NCBI GenBank assembly: GCA_945911685.1
Contig: CAMEAW010000016.1
Coordinates: forward strand, 1-36,626
Source of the DNA: Bordetella parapertussis
GTDB taxonomy: Bacteria; Pseudomonadota; Gammaproteobacteria; Burkholderiales; Burkholderiaceae_B
Length of the DNA stretch: 36,626 nt
Direction of reading: 5' to 3'
The notes below the pieces were generated by a model. That model did not search any database, had not been told where the DNA came from, and saw nothing but the letters and a program-made list of their open reading frames with translations. Of the stretch, positions 29,656-36,626 are shown one piece after another. Position numbers and translations under genes: made by a program. Numbering within the stretch: position 1 is the first letter of the stretch; every line of letters starts with the position of its first letter.

Positions 29656-29671
29656 TGTTTCACGTGAAACA
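29656..29671. promoter_or_regulatory. parS site 1 (perfect palindrome)
   Basis: TGTTTCACGTGAAACA is a perfect 16-bp match to the ParB-binding parS consensus; the dyad extends to 20 bp, AATGTTTCACGTGAAACATT (29654-29673). ParB from 33674 should nucleate here. Confidence 0.92.
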
Positions 29672-29859
29672 TTCACAGCGGAAAGATGTTTAGTAAACGA
29701 ATGGTTTGTTCGTGGTGAGTGCTTATGTCAGGTGCTAAATAGAAACGGTATGAATATTGGCTAAAATCTAAATTGCCTAGACAGCTATACCACTTACCTT
29801 TATTTATACAGCGACACTCGGAATTCATATCGTGCTGACACGCATGCTATTTCGTGAGT

Positions 29860-29875
29860 TGTTCCACGTGAAACA
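29860..29875. promoter_or_regulatory. parS site 2
   Basis: TGTTCCACGTGAAACA, the common one-base variant of the parS consensus, lies 204 bases after site 1. Confidence 0.92.
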
Positions 29876-30064
29876 GTTGAAGTAGACAATAACTTGAACC
29901 TAAACAGCTTTTTCGTGAAAGCCTGTTTTTCAAGTTTTTATAATGATCGATGTCAGATCGCCTCTTAAGCGGGTGCTGGACCAATTTCTATCAGGCACAT
30001 TTTTCTTTACTAAGATACAGACTTTGCGAAGCAATACCGCACTTGTCCACTATTTTTAGTGAAA

Positions 30065-30080
30065 TGTTCCACGTGACACA
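30065..30080. promoter_or_regulatory. parS site 3 (degenerate)
   Basis: TGTTCCACGTGACACA keeps the central CCACGTGA core but has one change in the right arm relative to site 2. It lies 205 bases after site 2, within a longer repeat shared with that site. Confidence 0.7.
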
Positions 30081-30112
30081 GTTAAAGTTGAAGTCAATAA
30101 CTTAGATTTACT

Positions 30113-30128
30113 TGTTCCACGTGAAACA
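30113..30128. promoter_or_regulatory. parS site 4
   Basis: TGTTCCACGTGAAACA lies 48 bases after site 3 and about 60 bases before the mnmG start. ParB bound here could also affect mnmG transcription. Confidence 0.92.
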
Positions 30129-30153
30129 ATCTATTAGATTAGAGCGACAAGTC

Positions 30154-30159
30154 TATAAT
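30154..30159 (+). promoter_or_regulatory. possible mnmG promoter -10
   Basis: TATAAT (30154-30159) is a perfect -10 located 31 bases before the mnmG ATG. The expected -35 area (CTATTA, 17 bases upstream) is poor, so activation or a weak promoter is likely. parS site 4 overlaps the area just upstream. Confidence 0.45.
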
Positions 30160-30190
30160 CCACTCCCCACGCTTATTAAATGTACTAGCC

Positions 30191-32095
30191 ATGAATCATC
30201 CTACTATTTTTGATGTCCTCGTAGTTGGAGGCGGTCACGCTGGGACCGAGGCTGCTCTTGCATCGGCAAGGAGTGGAGCAAAGACTCTTTTGCTTACACA
30301 CAATATTGAAACTCTTGGGCAGATGTCCTGCAACCCCTCTATTGGCGGAATTGGTAAGGGTCACTTGGTTAAAGAAATTGATGCGCTTGGCGGCGCAATG
30401 GCAATCGCCACAGATGAAGCGGGAATTCAGTTTCGAATATTGAACGCATCAAAGGGCCCAGCAGTTCGTGCAACGCGAGCACAGGCCGATCGAGTGTTAT
30501 ATAGACAAGCCATTCGCACACGCCTTGAAAATCAACCTAACTTATGGTTGTTTCAACAGTCGGTTGATGATTTATTACTTGAAGGCGATCGAGTGGTTGC
30601 TGCAGTTACCCAATCTGGCATCACCTTCCAAACAAAAGCCCTGGTACTTACTGCAGGTACGTTTTTAAATGGGCTTATCCATATTGGTTTACAAAATTAC
30701 TCTGCTGGTCGTGCGGGCGATCCGTCTGCCTCGTCTTTAGGTGCTCGATTAAAAGAATTGAAATTACCCCAAGGCCGACTGAAGACAGGTACACCACCAC
30801 GCATCGATGGCCGTACGATTGACTATTCTTTAGTCACTGAGCAACCGGGTGATTTGGATCCCGTTCCTGTATTTTCTTATCTTGGCAGTGAAACACTGCA
30901 CCCGAAACAAGTGCCCTGCTGGGTAACCCATACCAATGCTCAAACCCACGAAATTATTCGAAGTGGGCTTGATCGGTCACCAATGTATAGTGGCGTCATC
31001 GAAGGGATTGGCCCTCGTTATTGCCCTTCAATTGAAGACAAGGTTCATCGCTTTGCGGATAAAGACTCTCATCAAATATTTCTCGAACCTGAGGGTTTAA
31101 CCACCCATGAGATATATCCTAATGGGGTATCAACAAGCTTGCCTTTTGACATTCAATTAGCGCTCATACGCTCGATGAAGGGGCTTGAAAATGCGCATAT
31201 TGTCCGACCTGGTTACGCGATCGAATATGATTATTTTGATCCTCGCGAGTTGAAAGCAACGCTTGAAACGAAAAGTATTCAAGGTTTGTTTTTTGCAGGA
31301 CAAATCAATGGCACGACAGGATATGAAGAAGCCGCGGCACAAGGCCTGATTGCGGGTATTAATGCAGCGCGAGCATCAAGAGATGAAAGCCCTTTTATTT
31401 TGCGTCGCGATCAAGCCTACATGGGTGTTTTGATTGATGACCTGATCACTAAGGGAGTCACAGAGCCCTACCGCATGTTTACGTCACGTGCCGAGTATCG
31501 TTTAAGTTTACGTGAAGATAATGCGGATTGGCGTCTGACAGAAAAAGGCAGAGAATTTGGATTGGTGGATGACCAGCGTTGGGCCGCTTTCACAAAAAAG
31601 AAAGAAACGGTTGAAAATGAGGTTGCACGCTTACGCGGAACTTGGGTTAATCCAAAGATGTTAGATGCGGTGGTAGCCGTTAAAACACTCGGAAAAGAAA
31701 TTGAGCGCGAGTACTTACTATCCGATTTATTGAAGCGACCCAACGTTTCTTATCAAAGCCTCATGAATATGCCGCTGCAACCGGGGTTCGATCTGCCGAG
31801 TGGCTTAATACCAGGCGATGAGGCTGAGCAAGTACAAATACAAATCAAATATGAGGGTTACATTGCGCGCCAACAAGATGAAGTTGATCGTCACTTGGCC
31901 CAAGACACGCTCGAAATACCCACCGATCTCGACTTTGGCGCCGTAACAAGCTTGTCTATAGAAGTTCGTCAAAAGCTAAAAACACATCGCCCCGAAACCA
32001 TTGGTCAAGCTTCACGGATCTCGGGCGTCACGCCCGCGGCAATCTCGTTACTGTTGATTCACTTGAAACGCCATCAATATGGCAAGGCTGCGTAA
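30191..32095 (+). CDS. mnmG: tRNA uridine-34 modification enzyme MnmG (GidA)
   Basis: This 634-residue FAD/NADH enzyme is the partner of MnmE in wobble-uridine modification. The FAD-binding motif [17 protein letters not shown], the conserved [20 protein letters not shown], the [19 protein letters not shown] segment and [16 protein letters not shown] are all present; length is normal. The ATG at 30191 gives [18 protein letters not shown]. It heads mnmG-rsmG-parA-parB, an operon that in many bacteria lies beside oriC. Its 3' end overlaps rsmG by 17 bases. Confidence 0.97.
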   Translation: MNHPTIFDVLVVGGGHAGTEAALASARSGAKTLLLTHNIETLGQMSCNPSIGGIGKGHLVKEIDALGGAMAIATDEAGIQFRILNASKGPAVRATRAQADRVLYRQAIRTRLENQPNLWLFQQSVDDLLLEGDRVVAAVTQSGITFQTKALVLTAGTFLNGLIHIGLQNYSAGRAGDPSASSLGARLKELKLPQGRLKTGTPPRIDGRTIDYSLVTEQPGDLDPVPVFSYLGSETLHPKQVPCWVTHTNAQTHEIIRSGLDRSPMYSGVIEGIGPRYCPSIEDKVHRFADKDSHQIFLEPEGLTTHEIYPNGVSTSLPFDIQLALIRSMKGLENAHIVRPGYAIEYDYFDPRELKATLETKSIQGLFFAGQINGTTGYEEAAAQGLIAGINAARASRDESPFILRRDQAYMGVLIDDLITKGVTEPYRMFTSRAEYRLSLREDNADWRLTEKGREFGLVDDQRWAAFTKKKETVENEVARLRGTWVNPKMLDAVVAVKTLGKEIEREYLLSDLLKRPNVSYQSLMNMPLQPGFDLPSGLIPGDEAEQVQIQIKYEGYIARQQDEVDRHLAQDTLEIPTDLDFGAVTSLSIEVRQKLKTHRPETIGQASRISGVTPAAISLLLIHLKRHQYGKAA

Positions 32096-32828
32096 AGTGA
32101 ACACTGCAGCTAAAGCAATAGCGACAGCGGTTGCCACGGCGATTAAGCGCGACGTGACGGTCAACGCCAGCACGAGTGAACGCTTAATAGAGGCGCTGCA
32201 CACCCTATCCTTAACCGCGACACCCTCACAACAAGTCGCTTTGCTCGAATATCTTTCACAACTTCTGCGTTGGAACAAAACCTACAACCTGACTGCGATT
32301 CGAAATCCCGAGCAAGCCTTGGTGCATCATATTTTTGACAGCCTCTCTTTGGTGCCTTCAATCTGCAGTGTCGTGAGCGCCCGGCCAAGTGCGAGTCCGA
32401 TGATCGTTGATGTCGGCTCGGGCGGCGGTTTGCCCGGCGTTATTCTGGCCATCATGCTGCCAGGTGTCCGCGTAATCTGCATCGATGCGGTAGAAAAAAA
32501 GACCATGTTTATACGGCAAATAGCCGGAGTCCTTGCGCTTCAAAATCTTACGGCACAGCACGCACGTATTGAAACGCTTGAGCCACTTCAAAGCATGATC
32601 GTTACTTCCCGAGCCTTCGCATCGCTCGCAGATTTCGCACGCCTAGCCGGCCCTCATGTGCGCGAGGGCGGCTATCTCTTGGCAATGAAAGGCCGCTCGC
32701 CAGACGAAGAAATTGAAGCACTTCAAACTCTCACTGCTTGGTCTGTACAAGTCGTCCAACCCCTGAATGTTCCCGAGCTTGACAGCCAGCGGTGCCTGGT
32801 TTGGATGCAACGGAAAGGAACCCAATGA
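32079..32828 (+). CDS. rsmG: 16S rRNA m7G527 methyltransferase RsmG (GidB)
   Basis: This 249-residue SAM-dependent enzyme methylates G527 of 16S rRNA. The SAM motif [16 protein letters not shown], the upstream [10 protein letters not shown] and HIFDSLS, and [11 protein letters not shown] match the family. The N-terminus is longer than in E. coli (207 residues); starting at GTG 32097, just after mnmG, would shorten it by only six residues. The ATG at 32079 overlaps mnmG by 17 bases. Its stop overlaps the parA ATG (ATGA), so parA translation is coupled. Confidence 0.93.
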   Translation: MARLRKVNTAAKAIATAVATAIKRDVTVNASTSERLIEALHTLSLTATPSQQVALLEYLSQLLRWNKTYNLTAIRNPEQALVHHIFDSLSLVPSICSVVSARPSASPMIVDVGSGGGLPGVILAIMLPGVRVICIDAVEKKTMFIRQIAGVLALQNLTAQHARIETLEPLQSMIVTSRAFASLADFARLAGPHVREGGYLLAMKGRSPDEEIEALQTLTAWSVQVVQPLNVPELDSQRCLVWMQRKGTQ

Positions 32829-33625
32829 ACACGCCCGTTACACCAACAACAGCTCGAGTCTTTTGTATTGCCAATCAAAAAGGCGGGGTTGGCAAAACCA
32901 CCACTGCAATCAACCTTGCTGCAGGTTTGGCCAAGCTCGGGAAACGCGTTTTACTGATCGATCTTGACCCGCAAGGGAACTCGACAATGGGCAGTGGAAT
33001 CGATAAAAGCAACCTCGCGCACAACTTATATCAGGTGCTAATTAGCGAGGCCACGATCACAGACGCGGTGGTTGCCTCTGAAAGCGGTGGCTATGACGTG
33101 CTGCCATCTAACCGCGAACTGTCGGGTGCCGAGATTGATTTAGTTGGCATGGATCGCAGAGAGTTACAGCTTAAGCAGGCGCTCGCAAAGGTCGAGCTGC
33201 AATACGACTTTGTGTTGATCGATTGCCCGCCTACGCTCTCGCTATTAACCTTAAATGGCTTAGCCGCTGCGCATGGCGTCATCATTCCAATGCAATGTGA
33301 ATACTTTGCACTCGAAGGGTTGTCCGACCTGGTCAACACCATTAAAAGAGTTCATCGCAATATCAACCCTGATCTCAGCTTGATTGGCCTATTGCGCGTC
33401 ATGTTTGACCCACGTGTGACCTTACAGCAGCAGGTCTCAGCGCAGCTCGAAGCCCATTTTGGTGACAAAGTATTTAAAACGGTTGTGCCTCGAAACGTAC
33501 GGCTTGCAGAAGCTCCCAGCCACGGCATGCCTGGCGTTGTATATGACCCGACCTCCCGCGGCGCACAAGCCTACATTGCCTTCGGCGCCGAGGTCATTGA
33601 GCGTGTGCGTACCGCTCAAAAATAA
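32825..33625 (+). CDS. parA: chromosome partitioning ATPase ParA (Soj)
   Basis: This 266-residue deviant-Walker ATPase has KGGVGKTT (Lys19 and Lys24) near the start, LIDLDPQGNSTMGSGID, the Walker B-like VLIDCPPTLSLLTLNGL, and PRNVRLAEAPSHGMPGV typical of chromosomal ParA/Soj. It binds DNA non-specifically and drives segregation through ParB-parS. ATG 32825 follows AAAGGA by a few bases and overlaps the rsmG stop, so the longer GTG frame at 32792 is rejected. A GC hairpin separates it from parB. Confidence 0.95.
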   Translation: MNTPVTPTTARVFCIANQKGGVGKTTTAINLAAGLAKLGKRVLLIDLDPQGNSTMGSGIDKSNLAHNLYQVLISEATITDAVVASESGGYDVLPSNRELSGAEIDLVGMDRRELQLKQALAKVELQYDFVLIDCPPTLSLLTLNGLAAAHGVIIPMQCEYFALEGLSDLVNTIKRVHRNINPDLSLIGLLRVMFDPRVTLQQQVSAQLEAHFGDKVFKTVVPRNVRLAEAPSHGMPGVVYDPTSRGAQAYIAFGAEVIERVRTAQK

Positions 33626-33634
33626 AACACACAC

Positions 33635-33653
33635 ATGCGCGCGGCGCGCGCAT
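33635..33653. repeat. GC-rich perfect inverted repeat between parA and parB
   Basis: ATGCGCGCGGCGCGCGCAT is a perfect dyad with 9-bp arms about one base. It is part of a longer alternating purine-pyrimidine run (33627-33656, with a single break at 33643/33644), beginning ACACACACATGCG. There is no T-run, so it is probably not a terminator. The parB Shine-Dalgarno AAAGGA begins 9 bases after it. Confidence 0.9.
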
Positions 33654-33673
33654 ACGAATTCAAAGGAAACACC

Positions 33674-34582
33674 ATGGTAACGAGAAAACCAAAGGGCCTA
33701 GGCCGAGGCCTTGATGCACTGCTTGGCGCAGACACAAATACCTTAGATCAGGTCGGAAACCTCACAACGCCCTCGGGTGCACCAAGCACCTTACGCATCG
33801 CGCAAATGCAAGCAGGAAAATATCAGCCACGTACACGAATGGACGAGGGTGCCTTAGCAGAGCTTGCAGAATCAATACGTGCTCAAGGTATTATGCAGCC
33901 AATTTTAGTGCGCCCGCTTGATGTTTTAAAAGGCAAGTACGAAATCATCGCCGGTGAGCGACGGTTTCGTGCAGCACAACTCGCTGGTCTGACAGAAGTC
34001 CCCGTGCTTGTCAGAGACGTCGCGGACGAACACGCCGCTGCCATGGCGCTGATTGAAAATATTCAACGCGAAGATTTAAACCCTCTTGAAGAAGCGCAAG
34101 GCGTTAAACGATTAATTGAAGAGTTTGGTTTGACACATGAACAGGCCGCCACAGCGATTGGACGCTCGCGATCGGCGACGAGTAACTTGTTGCGCTTAAT
34201 AAATCTCGCCTCTCCGGTACAAACTATGTTACTTGCGGGAGATATCGATATGGGCCACGCAAGAGCGTTACTCGCAGTCGATGCAGCCATACAAATCCAA
34301 CTTGCGAATCAAATCATCGCTAAGCGCCTGTCAGTGCGAGACGCTGAGGCGTTGGTGACGCATACACTAAAAGAACCTGTCACAAAAGCCACGACAAAGC
34401 AAAGCAGTCAACAGCGCGACGTCACGCGTCTTGAAGAAACGCTGTCCGATCAGCTCGGCACGAAGGTGACCTTAAAGGTGGCTAGCAAAGGCCGCGGGCA
34501 ATTAGTGATTGATTTTCATGGCTGGGAACATTGCTCTTCGCTTATTGAAAAACTCAATCTAAAAGAAGAAATAGATGCTTAA
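33674..34582 (+). CDS. parB: chromosome partitioning protein ParB (Spo0J)
   Basis: This 302-residue CTPase-type parS-binding protein begins MVTRKPKGLGRGLDALLGAD, a conserved ParA-stimulating tip, followed by the CTP-binding ParB/Srx domain (AESIRAQGIMQPILVRPL, IIAGERRFRAAQLAGL, ENIQREDLNPLEEAQG), a helix-turn-helix (LTHEQAATAIGRSRSATSN) and a C-terminal dimer domain. ATG 33674 has AAAGGA seven bases upstream; the longer start at 33635 lies inside the hairpin and is not ParB-like. The four parS sites at 29656-30128 are the expected targets. Confidence 0.95.
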   Translation: MVTRKPKGLGRGLDALLGADTNTLDQVGNLTTPSGAPSTLRIAQMQAGKYQPRTRMDEGALAELAESIRAQGIMQPILVRPLDVLKGKYEIIAGERRFRAAQLAGLTEVPVLVRDVADEHAAAMALIENIQREDLNPLEEAQGVKRLIEEFGLTHEQAATAIGRSRSATSNLLRLINLASPVQTMLLAGDIDMGHARALLAVDAAIQIQLANQIIAKRLSVRDAEALVTHTLKEPVTKATTKQSSQQRDVTRLEETLSDQLGTKVTLKVASKGRGQLVIDFHGWEHCSSLIEKLNLKEEIDA

Positions 34583-34652
34583 CAGAAACCATTTTTTGTT
34601 AATGAACACCACAATCTAAAAACAGAAATAGGCGTTTGTTGCACACGTGCCC

Positions 34653-34675
34653 GTTGTAGCGAAGCCATCTACAAC
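34653..34675. other. hairpin upstream of the rhodanese gene
   Basis: GTTGTAG (34653-34659) and CTACAAC (34669-34675) form a 7-bp inverted repeat with a 9-base loop in the 141-base gap after parB, with no T-run. It may be a leader hairpin or a binding site; the rest of the gap shows no clear terminator. Confidence 0.35.
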
Positions 34676-34723
34676 CAAGACCACACAAGCGTGTTGCCCG
34701 AACAATATGTCGAAGGACTACTC

Positions 34724-36319
34724 ATGACTCAACAACAATTTAAACGCATTGCGCCGGCCACCTTAAAGGGCTGGCTACATGATAAAAAAGAGATTGCACT
34801 GATTGATGTGCGAGAACATGGCCAGTACGGCGAAGAACATTTATTTTATGTAGTACCTGCACCGTACAGTAAGTTAGAGCTCGACATCCAAAGGCTCGTG
34901 CCACGTAAAACGGTACGACTTGTTTTGGTCGGTGATGATGCAAATAAATTAACAGCGCGAGCGGCGCAAAGGCTAATGCAGCTTGGGTACACCGATATCT
35001 ATTTGCTTGATGGTGGCATCGCGCAATGGAAGAAAGCCGGCTATCAAGTATTTGCTGGGGTCAACCTGCCTAGTAAAGCCTTTGGCGAATTGGCAGAACA
35101 TGCTTTTCATACGCCACGTATTACCGCGCAAGCGCTTAGCGCCAAAATTGCAGCACATGAAGATATCGTGATTCTGGATGGCAGACCCTATTCAGAATAT
35201 AAAAAAATGAGCATACCAACAGCAGCGTGTTGTCCGAACGGTGAGTTGCCTCTACGCATCGACGACTTGGTTGCGAGCCCTGACACAACGATTGTGATCA
35301 ATTGCGCCGGGCGTACGCGCAGCATTATCGGTGCGCAAACGCTTATCAACCTCGGCTTAAAAAACAAAGTACTTGCGCTTGAAAACGGAACGCAAGGTTG
35401 GTTCCTTGCCGACTTCAAGCTCGATCATGGCGCTACAAACAAATACCCCGAAACCATAAATGTCAAAAATCTACCGGCGCAACAGCAACGCGCAAAGTTG
35501 CTTGCCGAAAAAAATGGCGTCGCGTTTGTGGATGGAGCAACGGTCGCACATTGGTTGACAGACAATACTCGCACGACATTTCTTTGTGATGTGCGCTCAC
35601 CAGAAGAGTTTGCCCGCGGCACAATCCCCGGGGCGCAACATACGCCAGGTGGGCAACTCGTGCAGGCTACAGATCAGTTTGTAGGAGTGCGCGGCGCGCG
35701 CCTTGTCGTCTTTGATGAAGAAAATGTTCGAGCCCCCGCGATGGCGTCTTGGCTTGCGATGTTGGGCTGGGAGGTCGTTGTATTGGCGAATGCCTTTACC
35801 CATTCATGGGAAAAAAGTTCGACATCGTTACCCGTTGAGCAGCCAACAAGCGCAGTATCAGTCGCGACCATTTCAGCTGAGCAGCTCAAAAACCTAGACA
35901 CGCGAACAACACGTTATGTGGATGTACGGGCAAGTACAAAATATCGTGAGGCACATTTAAAGGGTTTTGTTTGGTCGATTCGCCCCAACCTTAATCAGTT
36001 GCCGAACATCAAAGGAGCACACGTTGTTATCGTGGCAGACGACTCGGCCATTGGGCAACTCGCAGCGCAAGAATTGTCAGACGCCGATGCGGCACAGGTA
36101 CAAATTAATACTGATACAGCGCAACAATGGCAAGCCGCCGGCCTAGAGGTCATCACCACACCGACCTCGCCGAGTGACCAAGAAAGTATTGATTACTTAT
36201 TTTTTGTGCATGATCGGCATGATGGCAACCGCGCGGCTGCCATGCGATACCTTGAGTGGGAAATCAACCTGTTGAATCAAATAGACGATCAAGAGCGTCA
36301 AAGTTATCGTTTGCCATAG
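34724..36319 (+). CDS. protein with four rhodanese-like domains, only one with the catalytic cysteine
   Basis: This 531-residue cytoplasmic protein contains four rhodanese folds. Domain 1 (about 8-115: LIDVREHGQYGEEH, LDGGIAQWKKAGY) has VGDDANK where the active-site loop should be. Domain 2 (about 130-240) has the only catalytic-type loop, CAGRTRS with Cys194, after LDGRPYSEY. Domain 3 (LCDVRSPEEFARGTIPGAQH) has VFDEENVRA instead, and domain 4 (YVDVRASTKYREAHLKGF) has VADDSAIG. A C-terminal tail has the motif HDRHDGN and EWEINLLNQID. Rhodaneses carry sulfur as persulfide; the three inactive domains may be structural or bind partners. ATG 34724 is six bases after AAGGA, which is better than a GTG at 34691. 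The substrate is unknown. Confidence 0.85.
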   Translation: MTQQQFKRIAPATLKGWLHDKKEIALIDVREHGQYGEEHLFYVVPAPYSKLELDIQRLVPRKTVRLVLVGDDANKLTARAAQRLMQLGYTDIYLLDGGIAQWKKAGYQVFAGVNLPSKAFGELAEHAFHTPRITAQALSAKIAAHEDIVILDGRPYSEYKKMSIPTAACCPNGELPLRIDDLVASPDTTIVINCAGRTRSIIGAQTLINLGLKNKVLALENGTQGWFLADFKLDHGATNKYPETINVKNLPAQQQRAKLLAEKNGVAFVDGATVAHWLTDNTRTTFLCDVRSPEEFARGTIPGAQHTPGGQLVQATDQFVGVRGARLVVFDEENVRAPAMASWLAMLGWEVVVLANAFTHSWEKSSTSLPVEQPTSAVSVATISAEQLKNLDTRTTRYVDVRASTKYREAHLKGFVWSIRPNLNQLPNIKGAHVVIVADDSAIGQLAAQELSDADAAQVQINTDTAQQWQAAGLEVITTPTSPSDQESIDYLFFVHDRHDGNRAAAMRYLEWEINLLNQIDDQERQSYRLP

Positions 36320-36471
36320 GAAAGTTGAAAAAGGCCCAAAATTAACTAAAAGAATGAACCAGGGTGGGTTTTAGACGAAACAGCTGCCATAAACGCTGAA
36401 GCGAGCGAGCATAGCCCAAGAATCGTAGCCTTATCACGACTTTAAGACCGACTTATCATCAGGTACTGAAC

Positions 36472-36500
36472 TTGACAATGCGTAAAAACTCCCTCATAAT
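36472..36500 (+). promoter_or_regulatory. sigma70 promoter of tRNA-Tyr
   Basis: TTGACA (36472-36477), a perfect -35, and CATAAT (36495-36500), a 5-of-6 -10, are separated by exactly 17 bases. Transcription would start about 36507, nine bases before the tRNA. The rest of the 36320-36515 gap shows only a weak 4-bp stem followed by T residues near 36357-36373. Confidence 0.85.
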
Positions 36501-36515
36501 CGTTGGTTCTCTTGT

Positions 36516-36602
36516 GGAGAGGTGCCCGAGTGGTTAAAGGGGGCAGACTGTAAATCTGTTGGCCTTGCGCCTACGTTGGTTCGAATCCAACCTTCTCCAC
36601 CA
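36516..36602 (+). tRNA. tyrT: tRNA-Tyr (GTA)
   Basis: This 87-base tRNA has a 7-bp acceptor stem (GGAGAGG with CTTCTCC, one G-T pair), an anticodon stem GCAGA/TCTGT with anticodon GTA at 36550-36552, a long variable arm as in type II tRNAs, a T arm GTTGG-TTCGAAT-CCAAC, discriminator A and an encoded CCA. Bacterial tRNA-Tyr often begins the tRNA-Tyr-Gly-Thr-tufB-Trp-secE-nusG segment in betaproteobacteria; here the window ends 24 bases later, so that is not visible. Confidence 0.95.
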
Positions 36603-36626
36603 AGACTCCAGCGTGTATGGGGATTA

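Larger units (their letters stand above)
29387..30190. other. non-coding origin/partition region upstream of mnmG
   Basis: This stretch of about 800 bases holds five DnaA-like boxes at 29492-29608, four parS sites at 29656-30128 and a probable mnmG promoter. A weak open frame (29522-29764) runs through it but contains a parS palindrome and resembles nothing known to me. No RNA gene is seen. Confidence 0.7.

Noticed and set aside
29522..29764. An 80-residue open frame in the region upstream of mnmG
   Set aside because: It contains the perfect parS palindrome and several DnaA-like boxes, starts at a poor site without a clear Shine-Dalgarno and resembles no family I know. It is best read as a chance frame in origin DNA.
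33635..33673. N-terminal extension of parB
   Set aside because: It is encoded by the GC hairpin and precedes a good Shine-Dalgarno and the conserved ParB start at 33674.

Overview
The window looks like a chromosome segment of a betaproteobacterium, order Burkholderiales, most probably an Alcaligenaceae-type organism. This rests on gene content: a Bug/TctC-type solute receptor, a DUF1840 protein, a Smg fragment, the argS-SPOR-dsbA cluster, a liu (leucine/isovalerate) operon, and dnaA-dnaN-gyrB, rpmH-rnpA-yidD-yidC-mnmE and mnmG-rsmG-parA-parB close together. No phage, insertion sequence, CRISPR array or integron is visible. Taxonomy is inferred from these families only.

Layout. (1) 1-5223, minus strand: the 5' end of smg, then liuA-liuB-liuD (isovaleryl-CoA dehydrogenase and both methylcrotonyl-CoA carboxylase subunits). 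(2) 5224-7918, plus strand: a divergent control region, a metallo-beta-lactamase-fold hydrolase, a cystathionine beta-lyase with a TTG start, and a DUF1330 protein, ending at a shared terminator. (3) 8096-15017, minus strand: dsbA, an FtsN-like SPOR protein, argS, and just upstream a 1268-residue secreted RHS protein with a C-terminal DUF2235/Tle1-type phospholipase-like domain. (4) 15112-17711: a DUF1840 protein (+), an iron-type alcohol dehydrogenase (-) and a Bug receptor (-). (5) 17794-22866, minus strand: dnaA-dnaN-gyrB with 3-nt gaps and a good terminator after gyrB. (6) 23045-27030, plus strand: rpmH, rnpA, yidD, yidC, mnmE. (7) 27039-30190: a short-chain dehydrogenase and a methionine-type aminotransferase (both -), set in AT-rich DNA that carries perfect and near-perfect DnaA boxes and four parS sites. 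(8) 30191-36319, plus strand: mnmG-rsmG-parA-parB, then a four-domain rhodanese protein. (9) 36472-36602: a strong promoter and tRNA-Tyr(GTA), probably the start of the usual tRNA-tufB-secE-rpoB region.

How it fits together. Regions 5 to 8 form a replication-origin neighbourhood: the initiator (DnaA), sliding clamp and gyrase on one side, and the ParAB segregation system with its parS sites on the other. The best oriC candidate is 27822-28216, between mnmE and mnmG, and not the dnaA-rpmH gap, which holds only one DnaA box. A second group of DnaA-like boxes lies beyond the aminotransferase gene at 29492-29608, so the origin may be bipartite. The liu operon breaks down leucine and isovalerate to methylglutaconyl-CoA, but the genes for the last two steps (liuC, liuE) and the regulator are not in the window.

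The features most worth following up are the signal-peptide-bearing RHS-phospholipase with no recognisable immunity gene, the possible bipartite origin with a parS array, a five-copy 18-bp coding repeat inside liuD, and a GC-alternating hairpin between parA and parB.
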